Positions 52,403-62,022 of a DNA stretch of 64,000 nucleotides are shown here, piece after piece (within the stretch, counting starts at the first letter, position 1; each line of letters opens with the position of its first letter). Source of the stretch: Thermohalobaculum sp039180675 (GTDB taxonomy: Bacteria > Pseudomonadota > Alphaproteobacteria > Rhodobacterales > Rhodobacteraceae); assembly GCA_039180675.1 (NCBI GenBank), contig JBCDDC010000005.1:1-64000 (forward strand), written 5' to 3'. Under the pieces are notes generated by a model, which had not been told where the DNA came from, did not search any database, and worked only from the letters and a program-made list of their open reading frames with translations. Position numbers and translations under genes: made by a program.

Positions 52403-53626
52403 GTGGTGGTCGAGGCGCATCAGTCTTATGCGGAGGAAAAGCAGCGCCCGGCGGCGCTGTGGCACCGCATTGTGTCCTATGCGCTCAAAGCGATGGTTCC
52501 GATCGCGATCCTCGCCTTGGCAATTCCCTATGCGAACGAGCTTTACCGGACGGGCCCTGTGGCCGAGCGCAAGCCGCGGGAGCGCGTTGCCCGCGTTGTT
52601 GACGTCGTCGAGGTTCAACCCGGCCTTCAGGGCCCGCGGATCGAGGCCTGGGGCGAGGTCGTGCCGACCCGGACGCTGAACCTGCGCCCTGAAGTTGCTG
52701 GGAACATCATCAACTTCCATCCGCAACTCGTCGCTGGCGGCATCATCGAAGCGGGCGAGCGGCTGATCGAGATGGACAAGACCGGCGCGAGCTTTGCCCT
52801 GGCCGAGGCCGAGGCGACGATCGCCGAAATTCAGGCCCGCATCGCGATCGAACGCGGGCAGGCGACACGTGCGGCCCGCGATCTGGAGCGGTCCCCAGTC
52901 GAGTTGAACGAGGAACAGCGCGCCCTGGTCCTGCGGGAGCCGCAGATGGCGCAGCTTGTCGCTGAACTCGCCTCGGCTGAGGCCGCGCGGGAGCAGGCGA
53001 TGCTCAACCTCAAGAAGACGAGCATCTTTGCGCCGTTCGATGTGCTGGTTCTATCGGAGCAGGTGGCGCGCGGTACGGCGGTCACGGTTGGCGCCCAGCT
53101 CGCAACCCTCGTCTCGGTCGACAGTTTCACGGTCAATGTAGCCGTTCCGGCCGCATCGATGGAGTGGATCGATCTGGACAGCGCCGGTGTCGTTCGCCTC
53201 TCACAGCCGGAGGTCTGGGCGGATGGCGAGATCCGCACGGGCCGCATCGCGCGCAGTGGCGCGTCGCTATCGGAGACCGGGCGGATGGTCGAGGTTCTGG
53301 TCGAGGTTGACGATCCCTTCAGCCGCGAGGACGCGAATTTCGGTCAGCACCGCCTTATCCTCGGCAGCTTTCTGCGCGCGGAGTTCGATGGCCGGCCAGT
53401 TCCTGATGCACTGGTTCTCGACCGCGACTATCTGCGCGACGACAGCAAGGTCTGGGTGATGACCGAGGAAGACACGCTTGATATCCGCGAGGTCGATATC
53501 GCCTGGCGGGGCGCGGATGAGGTTCTGATCTCCAATGGGATCGAAACGGGCGACCGTATCGTGACGACCAACCTCGCGATCACGGCTCAGGGCATGAAAC
53601 TGCGTCTGAAGGAGGCCGGCGAATGA
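52403..53626 (+). CDS. RND efflux periplasmic adaptor (HlyD/MFP family)
   Basis: This encodes 407 residues. One N-terminal membrane helix (about residues 30-50: MVPIAILALAIPY) anchors it in the inner membrane. It is followed by the lipoyl half-motifs (LNLRPEVAGNIINFHPQL), a helical hairpin (about 110-190, Glu/Ala-rich) and the beta-barrel region. It links the RND pump encoded next (4-bp overlap) to an outer-membrane channel. GTG start at 52403; another GTG lies just upstream. No TolC-like gene was seen in the window. Confidence 0.85.
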   Translation: MVVEAHQSYAEEKQRPAALWHRIVSYALKAMVPIAILALAIPYANELYRTGPVAERKPRERVARVVDVVEVQPGLQGPRIEAWGEVVPTRTLNLRPEVAGNIINFHPQLVAGGIIEAGERLIEMDKTGASFALAEAEATIAEIQARIAIERGQATRAARDLERSPVELNEEQRALVLREPQMAQLVAELASAEAAREQAMLNLKKTSIFAPFDVLVLSEQVARGTAVTVGAQLATLVSVDSFTVNVAVPAASMEWIDLDSAGVVRLSQPEVWADGEIRTGRIARSGASLSETGRMVEVLVEVDDPFSREDANFGQHRLILGSFLRAEFDGRPVPDALVLDRDYLRDDSKVWVMTEEDTLDIREVDIAWRGADEVLISNGIETGDRIVTTNLAITAQGMKLRLKEAGE

Positions 53627-56600
53627 CGACCCGCCTGCGCAACGGAGGCCCGGTTGCCTGGATGGCGCGGCATTCCGTGGCCCCCAATCTCCTGATGCTC
53701 GTGCTCATCCTCGGCGGGCTCTACATGACCACGCTGATCAAGCAGGAGTATCTCCCCCGCAGCGATCCCGATGTCGTCAACGTCCGCGTTCCCCTGCCCG
53801 GTGCGAGCCCCGAGGAAGTGGAACAGGCGATCGTGCTGGCGCTCGAGAATGAGCTACGCGAGATCACAGGTGTCGAGGAGCTGAAATCCACGGCGCGGGA
53901 GGGGGCGGGCTACGTCACGCTCGAACTCTCGGGCGAGCGGTCGCGCGAACAGGTTTATGCCGACACGGTTCAGGCCGTCGGCCGGATAACCACCTTCCCC
54001 GAAGAAGCGGAGGAGCCGCAGATCTCGCTCGCTGCGCGAAAACGCGAAGTGGTCGAGCTGCATCTGTTCGGAGACGTCGATCCGATGTCGCTGCGCCTTG
54101 CGGCCGAGCAGGTCCGAAGTAGGTTATTGCAGCACCCGGATATCAGTCAGGTCGAACTGGCCGAGACGAAGGATCTCGAACTGCATATCGAGGTCTCACG
54201 CGCTCAACTCCTCGCCTATGATCTGAGCCTCGAGGAGGTCGCCGAGAGAGTACGGGAAGCTTCGCTGGAACGCGCGGGCGGTACGCTTGAGACAAATGCG
54301 GGGGATCTGCTGTTGCGCCTGGACATGCGCCGCGACGCAGCCAAGGAGTTCGCACAGATCCCGTTGATCGCTGACCGCCGGGGCACCGTTGTCAGGCTCG
54401 GCGATGTCGCCACGATTCGCGAGGGCTTCGAGGACGGCCCTGAGGAATCAACATTCGATGGCAAACCGTCGATCCGCATCAATGTTTTCCGGGTTGGTGA
54501 TGAGACTCCGATCAAGGTGTCCGAGGCGATCAAGGGCCCGCCGCCACCCTCACGGCTCGAACGTGCCTGGGTCGACACGATGCGCAGCGTCTTTGGTGTC
54601 GAAACCGGACATCGCGAGCCGACCTTTGGCGACACAATTCGCGCGATCACCGGATTCCCGCGGCGGGTGGAGCAACCGACCGGTCTCGACAGCATCGTGG
54701 AGACCTTGCCTGACGAATTGCAGGTCGTCGTGCTGAACGACCGCTCGATCTACTATAAGCAGCGCATGCAGCTTCTGATGAAGAACGGTTTCATCGGGCT
54801 CGTCCTCGTGCTGGTCGTCCTCAGCCTTTTCCTGGAGTTCAAGTTGGCCTTCTGGGTCGCTGTCGGGATCCCGACAGCTTTTCTCGGCACGCTTCTGTTC
54901 CTTCCCTGGATGGGGTTCTCGATCAACCTTGTCTCAATGTTCGCCTTCATCCTCGCGTTAGGCATCGTCGTCGATGATGCGATCGTGGCGGGCGAGAATA
55001 TCCACGAGTACCTCCAACGCGGCATGAGCAGGATCGATGCGGCCATCCACGGGGCGCGGGATATCGCCGTGCCTCTGTCGTTCTCGATCCTGACCAACAT
55101 CGTTGCCTTCATTCCGCTCGCACTTGTGCCGGGCACATTCGGCGCGTTCTGGCTGGTCATCCCCTTCGTGGTGGCGACCGCCTTCATCCTCAGCTGGGTC
55201 GAGGCGCTGTTCATCCTTCCCGCCCACCTTGCCGCGGTGCGCCGTCGCAAGGAGGGGGAGACGGGCCCCCTCCACAAGATCCAGACCGTCGTCGCGGGCG
55301 GGCTGGAGTGGTTTATCGCCCGGGTCTACGGCCCCTTGCTGAAGCTCGCGATGGACTGGCGATACACAACCGTGGCGCTGATGCTGTCCGTGCTCATCAT
55401 CACATCCGCCTATCCCTTCTCGGGCCGCATGGGCTGGGGCCTCTTCCCCGAGATCCCGCGGGATTACTCGTCGGCGCAGGTCTTCATGCCGGTCGGTGCT
55501 TCGAAAGAGACTGCGATCAAAGTGCGCGATCAGTTGGAGGAGGCCGCAGAACGCGTGATCGCAGAGAGCGGCGGGGATGAGCTTTCAACCGGGATCTACA
55601 CGAACATTAACGAAAACCGGATTATGCTCGAGGCTCATCTGACGCCCTATGAGCAGCGACCGATCTCGACCGAAGAGTTCACCAACAAATGGCGGAAGGC
55701 CGCGGGCATCCCGGCAGAGGGGCGCTTCGCAAGCTTCAAGTCCTCGTTCGGCGGACCGGGTTCGGGCAATGCGCTCGAAGTCCGGCTGAGCCACCCGGAC
55801 GAGGCGACCCTCGCCGCCGCAGCCGCCCGGCTGGTCAAGGACCTGAATGCGTTCGACGTGATCCGGGATGCGAATGACGGCTTCACGCCCGGCAAGCAAC
55901 AGCTCGAGTTCCGGCTGACCGAAGCGGCGCAGAGCCTCGGGCTCACGCCGGACGAGGTCTCCCGGCAGGTCAGAGCCTCCTTCTTCGGTGTCGAAGCACT
56001 GGCGCAGCAGGAGGGCCGCAACGAGGTTACCGTCCGTGTGCGCCTGCCGAAAGAAGAGCGCCGCTCCCAAGGCGATATCGAGCAACTGTTGATCAAGACT
56101 GCAGACGACGGCGACGTGCCTCTGTTCGAGATCGCGACGGTGGAGCGCGGGCGCGCCTCCTCCACCATTAACCGCGAAGACGGACTGCGTGTCGTCAATG
56201 TCACCGCGAACGTCTTCCCCCCGGATGAGGCGAACCAGGTCGTCGCGGTCATGATCAGCGAAGTGTTGCCCGCCCTCGTCGATGATTTTAAAGGCTTGAG
56301 CTTCGAGCTTGACGGGCGCCAGAAGACACAGCGCGAGACGATGGAGAGCTTCGTCTTCAAGACGATCCCGCTCGCGCTCATCATCATCTACGGCCTGCTC
56401 GCCATTCCCTTCCGGTCGTATCTCCAGCCTGCGATCATCATGATGGCGATCCCGTTCGGGTTCGCCGGTGCCGTGCTTGGTCACATGATCATGGGAATGA
56501 GCCTGTCGATCATCTCGGTCTTCGGCATCATCGCGCTTGGCGGCGTGGTGATCAACGCAGCCCTGGTGATGATCGACTACGCCAACAAGACGGTCGCGGC

Positions 56601-56913
56601 GGGTGCGACACACTACGAGGCGATCTGGCGGGCCGGGCAGCGCCGGTTCCGGCCGATCCTGCTGACCACGATGACGACCTTTGGGGGTCTGGCGCCGATG
56701 ATCTTCGAGACATCGCGCCAAGCACAGTTTCTTGTCCCGATGGCGGTCTCTCTCGGTTACGGGATCGTCTTCGCGACGACGATCGTGCTGTTCCTGATCC
56801 CCTGCCTCTACCTGATTCTCGAAGATCTCCGCTGGCTGCTCAACCCACCCCCGCGCGAGGCGCCCGCCTTGCAAGCTTCGCGGGAGAAATCGACAGCAAT
56901 CGCAGCAGAATAA
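53623..56913 (+). CDS. RND efflux transporter permease (AcrB/AcrD/AcrF family)
   Basis: This encodes 1096 residues, with two halves of six helices plus large periplasmic loops. Typical stretches: the GLVVDDAIV-like GIVVDDAIVAGENI with the proton-relay Asp pair, a first-half LLMKNGFIGLVLVLVVLSLF, and in the second half NAALVMIDYANKTV. The proton-driven pump takes substrates from the periplasm or membrane. It is translationally coupled to the adaptor gene. An insertion around residues 300-350 (MRSVFGVETG) is longer than in AcrB. Confidence 0.9.
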   Translation: MTTRLRNGGPVAWMARHSVAPNLLMLVLILGGLYMTTLIKQEYLPRSDPDVVNVRVPLPGASPEEVEQAIVLALENELREITGVEELKSTAREGAGYVTLELSGERSREQVYADTVQAVGRITTFPEEAEEPQISLAARKREVVELHLFGDVDPMSLRLAAEQVRSRLLQHPDISQVELAETKDLELHIEVSRAQLLAYDLSLEEVAERVREASLERAGGTLETNAGDLLLRLDMRRDAAKEFAQIPLIADRRGTVVRLGDVATIREGFEDGPEESTFDGKPSIRINVFRVGDETPIKVSEAIKGPPPPSRLERAWVDTMRSVFGVETGHREPTFGDTIRAITGFPRRVEQPTGLDSIVETLPDELQVVVLNDRSIYYKQRMQLLMKNGFIGLVLVLVVLSLFLEFKLAFWVAVGIPTAFLGTLLFLPWMGFSINLVSMFAFILALGIVVDDAIVAGENIHEYLQRGMSRIDAAIHGARDIAVPLSFSILTNIVAFIPLALVPGTFGAFWLVIPFVVATAFILSWVEALFILPAHLAAVRRRKEGETGPLHKIQTVVAGGLEWFIARVYGPLLKLAMDWRYTTVALMLSVLIITSAYPFSGRMGWGLFPEIPRDYSSAQVFMPVGASKETAIKVRDQLEEAAERVIAESGGDELSTGIYTNINENRIMLEAHLTPYEQRPISTEEFTNKWRKAAGIPAEGRFASFKSSFGGPGSGNALEVRLSHPDEATLAAAAARLVKDLNAFDVIRDANDGFTPGKQQLEFRLTEAAQSLGLTPDEVSRQVRASFFGVEALAQQEGRNEVTVRVRLPKEERRSQGDIEQLLIKTADDGDVPLFEIATVERGRASSTINREDGLRVVNVTANVFPPDEANQVVAVMISEVLPALVDDFKGLSFELDGRQKTQRETMESFVFKTIPLALIIIYGLLAIPFRSYLQPAIIMMAIPFGFAGAVLGHMIMGMSLSIISVFGIIALGGVVINAALVMIDYANKTVAAGATHYEAIWRAGQRRFRPILLTTMTTFGGLAPMIFETSRQAQFLVPMAVSLGYGIVFATTIVLFLIPCLYLILEDLRWLLNPPPREAPALQASREKSTAIAAE

Positions 56914-56988
56914 ATGCAGCTCTTCTTATAGGACTCCAAACTCCCTGGTATTTCGGTCATACTCCGAAGACTAGGGGAGATAACAAAA

Positions 56989-57180
56989 ATGAAATTCGAG
57001 GCCGAGCAAGCCCTTCAACTGCTGTTCGACGTCAACGAGCCGTGGCTATACATCCTTGTCCTTCCAGCAGCGATTCTCGTGACACTCGGGCGGCAGCGTT
57101 CCGCAGCGCTTTTCGTGTTCTTTTTTGCAGCGGTCTACGTGCTTTACAGCATCGCGACGGGCGGGATCATAATCAGTTGA
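56989..57180 (+). CDS. Small membrane protein, two helices
   Basis: This encodes 63 residues behind a GGGGAG site: a charged N-terminus (MKFEAEQALQLL) and two hydrophobic segments (about 20-35 and 40-60). I do not recognise the family. It lies 75 bp after the RND gene on the same strand and could be a small partner of the pump or an independent gene. Confidence 0.6.
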   Translation: MKFEAEQALQLLFDVNEPWLYILVLPAAILVTLGRQRSAALFVFFFAAVYVLYSIATGGIIIS

Positions 57181-57393
57181 TCAGCCACTGATCGTTTGCA
57201 GCGACTCGTCAGGTTCGGTACCCTCATGCGCGTTCGGTCAGGGCGTGAAGATGGCTCCCTGCCGACCCATTCGGCGCGGCAATTTGCTGAGCGAGCATCC
57301 CTCTGCGCCCGTGTTGCGGGTCGTACCGGCCCGTGACGGCCAAGTGGAACGAACGGCGGAATTTGCCCCGCCGGACTATGAAGGAAAGCCGTC

Positions 57394-57600
57394 ATGCCAA
57401 CCGGAACCGTCAAGTGGTTCAACTCCGAAAAGGGGTATGGCTTCATCGCCCCCGACGAGGGCGGCAAGGACATTTTCGTGCATGTCTCCGCAGTGAAGCG
57501 CTCGGGCCTCGAAGAGCTCAGAGAAGACCAGAAGGTCGGATACGAGCTTGAGGAAGGCCGGGATGGCCGGCCGATGGCCGGTGAGATTCAACTCATCTGA
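57394..57600 (+). CDS. Cold-shock protein (CspA family)
   Basis: This encodes 68 residues of a single cold-shock OB fold: MPTGTVKWFNSEKGYGFIAP holds RNP1 (KGYGFI), and DIFVHVSAV is RNP2. It binds single-stranded RNA or DNA and acts as an RNA chaperone. The 5' region (57181-57393) is long, as often for csp genes with leader control. Start ATG follows an AAGGAAAG site. Confidence 0.95.
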   Translation: MPTGTVKWFNSEKGYGFIAPDEGGKDIFVHVSAVKRSGLEELREDQKVGYELEEGRDGRPMAGEIQLI

Positions 57601-57770
57601 AGCGGCAGCACTCTTCCCGACACGGTTGGCGGATTGTCCGCCGACGGAATCTCGCTCGCCTTGCGTGCAAAGATCCAGAGGCTCGCGGGTGGGGCGTCTT
57701 CAAACAATTTTTCTGAGCTCGCGAGGGGTGGGTGTGCCGGCAGCTGGCTGGCACAGATCGGGAGGTGCCG

Positions 57771-57941
57771 ATGCTCAGTTACATTCCTGTTGGCTTGCTG
57801 TCTCCTAGTTTGGGAACGATCGAAATGGCCATGCTCGTGGCCCTGATCCCGATTGTGATCGGGATCATTATAGGGCTCCGGCGGGAGACGTCCGTGATCC
57901 TCAGCGTGTTGGGTGCGGTCGCGGTCTTCTACGTGCAGTAG
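57771..57941 (+). CDS. Small membrane protein
   Basis: This encodes 56 residues, starting at the ATG at 57771 behind GGGAGG. It is mostly hydrophobic: helix 1 (about 15-35, MLVALIPIVIGIIIGLR) and helix 2 (VILSVLGAVAVFYV), with a short Arg/Glu loop. Unrecognised family. An upstream ATG at 57732 is out of the hydrophobic pattern. It precedes the end of gatA, which is on the opposite strand. Confidence 0.55.
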   Translation: MLSYIPVGLLSPSLGTIEMAMLVALIPIVIGIIIGLRRETSVILSVLGAVAVFYVQ

Positions 57942-57958
57942 GATCTAGGCGACCGCTT

Positions 57959-59434
57959 TCACCACCATTTCTCGGGCTTGGCCGCGAAGCCGGTTCGGCT
58001 CTCCAGCGCATAGGCGGTGTTCAGAAGATCCGCCTCACCCCATGCCTGCCCGATGAGTTGCAGCCCAAGCGGTAGCCCGTTGGCTGCAAGCCCGGCTGGA
58101 ACGGAAATCCCGGGAAGCCCGGCCAGATTGACCGTGACGGTGAACACATCCTGGAGATACATCTCGATCGGATCGTCGCCCATCTCGCCAAGACCAAACG
58201 CAGGCTTCGGCGTGGTCGGCGTGAGAATTGCGTCGACCTGGCCGAACACCTCGTCGAAATCGCGTTTGACCAGGGCGCGGACCTTCTGAGCGCGCAGGTA
58301 GTAGGCGTCGTAGTAACCGGCGCTGAGCACATATGCACCGATCATCACACGGCGCTTTACCTCGTCACCAAACCCTGCGGCACGGGTCTTTTCGTACATC
58401 TCCAGCACGCCGTCACCGGCCGCGCGGTCGGCCCGCAGGCCATAGCGCACGCCGTCATAGCGGGCGAGGTTCGATGACGCCTCCGCCGGCGCGATCACAT
58501 AATAGGCAGGTAGGGCGTATTTCGTATGCGGCAGAGAGATATCGACGAACTCCGCACCCGCATCCTTGAGCATCTCAATACCGTTGGACCAGAGCGCGCC
58601 CATCTCATCCGTCAGGCCCTCGCGGTACTCCTGCGGCAGGCCGATCTTCTTGCCGCGGATATCGCCGGTCAGCGCTGCTTCGAAATCGGGAACCGGGATA
58701 TCTGCGGAAGTCGAATCCTTCAGGTCGTGGCCCGCCATGGCCTCCAGCATGATCGCGCAATCGCGCACCGTCTTGGTTATCGGCCCGGCCTGATCCAGCG
58801 AGCTGGCGAATGCTACGATCCCCCAGCGCGAGCACCGGCCATAGGTGGGCTTCAGTCCTACGGTCCCGGTAAAGGCCGCCGGCTGGCGGATCGAGCCGCC
58901 CGTGTCAGTTGCCGTCGCAGCAAGGCAAAGGTCGGCGGAAACCGACGAAGCCGAACCGCCTGAAGACCCGCCCGGCGTCAGGGCCATGTTGTCGCCCTCA
59001 CGCTTCCAGGGCGAGAGACAATTGCCATAGACTGAGGTCTCGTTCGAACTCCCCATGGCGAACTCATCCATGTTGAGCTTGCCGAGCATGACCGCGCCAT
59101 TGTTCCAGAGGTTCCGGGTCACCGTGCTTTCATACTGCGGCAGGAACCGGTCGAGGATGCCGGAGCCTGCCTGGCTCCGCACACCCTCGGTGCAGAAAAG
59201 GTCCTTGATCCCCAGAGGGATGCCGTTCATCGAGGGGGCATCCGGCGCCCGCCGCGCATCGGCCGCGTCAGCCATCTCCAACGCTTTGTCCGCAGTCGTC
59301 TCGATGAAGGCATTCAGAACCTGCGCGTCCTCGATCGCCTTGAGGCAATCCTCCGTGATCTCGCGCGATGTCAGGTCGCCCGCACGCATCGCATCGCGCG
59401 CATCCGCGATCGTCAGGGCAGCGGGCCGGGTCAT
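57959..59434 (-). CDS. gatA: Asp-tRNA(Asn)/Glu-tRNA(Gln) amidotransferase subunit A
   Basis: This encodes 491 residues of the amidase-signature family. The Ser-cisSer-Lys triad is complete: K77 (GIKDLF), S157 region (GGSSGGSAS) and S181 (TDTGGSIRQPA). GatA releases ammonia from glutamine for transamidation of Glu-tRNA(Gln) or Asp-tRNA(Asn), with GatC and GatB. It overlaps gatC by 4 bp. gatB is not in the window. Confidence 0.95.
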   Translation of the reverse strand: MTRPAALTIADARDAMRAGDLTSREITEDCLKAIEDAQVLNAFIETTADKALEMADAADARRAPDAPSMNGIPLGIKDLFCTEGVRSQAGSGILDRFLPQYESTVTRNLWNNGAVMLGKLNMDEFAMGSSNETSVYGNCLSPWKREGDNMALTPGGSSGGSASSVSADLCLAATATDTGGSIRQPAAFTGTVGLKPTYGRCSRWGIVAFASSLDQAGPITKTVRDCAIMLEAMAGHDLKDSTSADIPVPDFEAALTGDIRGKKIGLPQEYREGLTDEMGALWSNGIEMLKDAGAEFVDISLPHTKYALPAYYVIAPAEASSNLARYDGVRYGLRADRAAGDGVLEMYEKTRAAGFGDEVKRRVMIGAYVLSAGYYDAYYLRAQKVRALVKRDFDEVFGQVDAILTPTTPKPAFGLGEMGDDPIEMYLQDVFTVTVNLAGLPGISVPAGLAANGLPLGLQLIGQAWGEADLLNTAYALESRTGFAAKPEKWW

Positions 59435-59718
59435 TCGACCACTTTCGGCACGGCGAAAAAGCCCTCGCGCGCGTCTGGCGCATTGGCCAGCACCTTGTCG
59501 CGGATTTCCCCCTCGGTCACCACATCCTCACGCCGCTTCAGATCCATCGGCGTGACCGACGTCATCGGCTCCACACCCTCGACATCCACCTCCTGCAACT
59601 GCTCGATCCAGCCGAGGATGCCCGAGAGCTCCTCTGCCACCTTCGGCAGATCCTCCTCCGCCGTCGCGATCCGGGCGAGCCGGGCAACTTTGCGGGCCGT
59701 GTCGATATCGATGGACAT
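59431..59718 (-). CDS. gatC: Asp-tRNA(Asn)/Glu-tRNA(Gln) amidotransferase subunit C
   Basis: This encodes 95 residues with the GatC pattern: DIDTARKVARLARIATAEED, then GWIEQLQEVDVEGVEPM and a C-terminal REDVVTEGEIRDKVL. It stabilises GatA and helps it pair with GatB. I use the ATG at 59718; one at 59730 adds MGSL. The gatC-gatA order with overlap is the usual alphaproteobacterial operon. Confidence 0.9.
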   Translation of the reverse strand: MSIDIDTARKVARLARIATAEEDLPKVAEELSGILGWIEQLQEVDVEGVEPMTSVTPMDLKRREDVVTEGEIRDKVLANAPDAREGFFAVPKVVE

Positions 59719-59788
59719 GAGAGATCCCACTCAACTTAGGTTTCGAGCGTGGGTTTAGCGGGGGGTCGTGTCCGGGGCAAGCGCGCCT

Positions 59789-60253
59789 TTAGTCCAGCCG
59801 CTCGGGCAGTCCCCTGCCATTATTCCACCAGCGGTGCGGGTTGTCGCTGTCGGGGTCATAGGCCGTGCGGCTCGCCCAGTCTTCGCGGAGGAAGATCACG
59901 GGCTCCTCATAGTGATGCACGCCGATGATTGCGTCCATGACAAGGGCCAGCACGTCCGTATCCCGCTCGATCGAAATCTTAAGCTCCACCATCGGGTAGG
60001 TCTCCGTCGCGCCCGCCTCGAAACCGTCGACATGGGTTGTCGTGGTTGAGCCCGGTTTCGGCTGCGCGGTCTCCTTACCTGTGGCCGAGATGCTGGCGTT
60101 GCGCTCATACCGGCCATAGCTGAGCGGATGGACCTGCATAACCGCGTCGAGGATCCGGTCGGTGTCTTCCGGCAGGGTCTGGATCTCCAGCGTCCAGACC
60201 GGCTCGAAGCGGCCGGATGTCGCCTGATATGATGCAAGATCGGCGCTGCTCAT
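59789..60253 (-). CDS. Hypothetical protein, possibly CutA/NIF3-like fold
   Basis: This encodes 154 residues. I do not recognise a firm family. The pattern PVWTLEIQTLPEDTDRILDA, then YPMVELKISIERDTDVLALV and GVHHYEEPVIFLRE recalls the CutA-type/NIF3 insert fold, but this is a weak structural impression. The ATG overlaps the upstream PPOX gene by 4 bp, so they form a two-gene unit. Cytoplasmic. Confidence 0.45.
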   Translation of the reverse strand: MSSADLASYQATSGRFEPVWTLEIQTLPEDTDRILDAVMQVHPLSYGRYERNASISATGKETAQPKPGSTTTTHVDGFEAGATETYPMVELKISIERDTDVLALVMDAIIGVHHYEEPVIFLREDWASRTAYDPDSDNPHRWWNNGRGLPERLD

Positions 60254-60795
60254 TCTAAGATACCCGTCGGCTTGCCGTCCAGCGTCTCAGTGTTCTTGCG
60301 TCGCCAATACGCTTCGACACCCTCTGGCCCCATCTTGTCGTAGAAGGGCAGCAGCTCCTCTTCCCCCCGGCTCTTCTCGAACCGCATCAGCGGCACGCCG
60401 GTGCCGCAGGAGGTCTGTACCATCTCGATCGAGAGATCGAAGATCGTCCGGCTGCCTGCCATCTCCGGAAAGCGGCCGATATGCGCCTCCCAATCTGCAT
60501 CACGCGGGTGGATCGCCTTCGCGGTCCCGTAGACCCGCAGGATCAGGGCATCGCCCTCGAACGCGCAGAACATGAGGGTCATCCGCCCCGTCGCCTTCAC
60601 ATGGCCTGCGGTCTCGTTCCCGCTGCCACTGACGCTCAGCCAAACGATCCGCCCGTCGTCGAGGATGCGCAGCGAATCCATGCCCTTGGGAGAGACATTG
60701 ACCCGCCCCTCGCGATCCGCCGTGGCGACAAAGAAGAGCGGCTGGCGCTCGATGAAGGCGCGGAAGGTCCCGTTGAGCTTGGATCCGGTGGCCAT
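60250..60795 (-). CDS. Pyridoxamine-5'-phosphate-oxidase-like (PPOX class) flavoprotein
   Basis: This encodes 181 residues of the split-barrel FMN-binding PPOX class: FFVATADREGRVNVSPKG near the start, RIVWLSVSGSGNETAGHVK, and a MTLMFCAFEGDALILRVYG strand. Such proteins bind FMN, F420 or heme and reduce or sense small molecules. The ATG at 60795 follows AGGAGAACATC. It is co-transcribed with the 154-residue gene. Confidence 0.8.
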   Translation of the reverse strand: MATGSKLNGTFRAFIERQPLFFVATADREGRVNVSPKGMDSLRILDDGRIVWLSVSGSGNETAGHVKATGRMTLMFCAFEGDALILRVYGTAKAIHPRDADWEAHIGRFPEMAGSRTIFDLSIEMVQTSCGTGVPLMRFEKSRGEEELLPFYDKMGPEGVEAYWRRKNTETLDGKPTGILE

Positions 60796-60881
60796 GATGT
60801 TCTCCTGTCAGGTAACGGTCGAGAACATGACAGAAACATAGCTGCTCGACGAGTCCCTCGCGATGCCCGTCATGCGCTGCC

Positions 60882-61916
60882 CTAACCCAACCGATGGTCG
60901 CCGAAATTGCGCTGGAGATCGTGGACGATCGTATGATGGTGCAGCGGCTGGTTTCTGAGCGTCGCGAACTCGATCAGGAAGCTCTCGCCATGGATCCGGT
61001 AATACATCGACTGCTCCGCCTCGTTGGGCCCCGCCCAGCCGAACCGGATCGCGGAGACGTCCTCTGCCGCGACATTCGCCTCCTGCGCGTCCCGAAGGGT
61101 GCCGGTCAGGTGATCACTGGTGTAGAGCGCGATCAGACGGCGGAGGAGGTCGGCCTGAGACGTGCTCAGATCGCCCAAGGCCACGCCCTCGCGCTTCTCG
61201 ATCCGATCCTCCCGTCCAGGCTTGGCGATGATGTTGCCGTAGGAGCTCTCGCGCAGGAGCGCGGCGGTACGTGAAGCACCTTTGAGGTCGGCGAATAGCG
61301 CGCGCCCAAGGACCTCGTTCTCCGGCAGGACCACGAGCCCTTTGTGCGGGCCTGAGGGCACGGTGTTCGGCTCCGAGGAAAACGCCTTAGGCGTCTGCGC
61401 GATCACCTCGTCGCCAAGCAGGGTGAAGCTGATGGTCAGGTGGTGGCCTTCCCAGCGCCAGCCCCAGGGTCCGGTTGGTGACGGTTCCCCGAAGATCATC
61501 AGCGAGAACCGCTCCCGGTTCCGGGCCGAGCTGCCCTTGCCCCATTCATCGCGCAGGATGTCCTGCTGGAGCATGATGTTCATCGCGGTCTCGACGCCAT
61601 AGTTGCTCAGGCCCGTATCGAGCAGGTCGAGGGCGGCGTCCTTCTGCTCGGACGTCATGTTCTCCAGCGCCAGCCCCTCGGCGAAGGCAGAGCCCAGCAT
61701 GTAGTTCCAGCGCCGCCGTGTGCGGTGATCGAAACCGAAGGTTGCCGTGTCGCGCTGCGGCTCCGACAAGAGCGCTAGCCAGCGCGTCGCGCGTTCGCGC
61801 ATCTCTGGCTCCGGGGTCGCGGCACGCGCTGGTGCGACGGCCAGGGCACCAAGCCCGGCGGCGGCTGATCCAAGCAGGTGGCGGCGGGTGAGGGTCGGCA
61901 CAGGCAGGGTCTGCAT
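60882..61916 (-). CDS. DUF3500 family exported protein
   Basis: This encodes 344 residues, from the ATG at 61916 behind GGAGG. The N-terminus carries a Tat-type signal: TRRHLLGSAAAGLGALAVA then AARA-A. The mature part belongs to the DUF3500 family (GPWGWRWEGHHLTISFTLLG, LPENEVLGRALFADL) of unknown function. It should be folded before export and act in the periplasm or bound to the membrane. It diverges from the MBL hydrolase gene (106 bp). Confidence 0.8.
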   Translation of the reverse strand: MQTLPVPTLTRRHLLGSAAAGLGALAVAPARAATPEPEMRERATRWLALLSEPQRDTATFGFDHRTRRRWNYMLGSAFAEGLALENMTSEQKDAALDLLDTGLSNYGVETAMNIMLQQDILRDEWGKGSSARNRERFSLMIFGEPSPTGPWGWRWEGHHLTISFTLLGDEVIAQTPKAFSSEPNTVPSGPHKGLVVLPENEVLGRALFADLKGASRTAALLRESSYGNIIAKPGREDRIEKREGVALGDLSTSQADLLRRLIALYTSDHLTGTLRDAQEANVAAEDVSAIRFGWAGPNEAEQSMYYRIHGESFLIEFATLRNQPLHHHTIVHDLQRNFGDHRLG

Positions 61917-62022
61917 GGGGAGTCCTCCTCTCTTCCGAATGGCATCTCTCTTAAACATGTAGGTGTTGGGATCGCGAAGGGGAGGCGCTATCCTGATGCT
62001 CCGCAGACTGGAGACCGATCTC

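Noticed and set aside
55585..56874. Minus-strand frame of 429 codons opposite the RND permease
   Set aside because: Shadow of a long GC-rich gene; rich in Arg/Asp/His without domain pattern.
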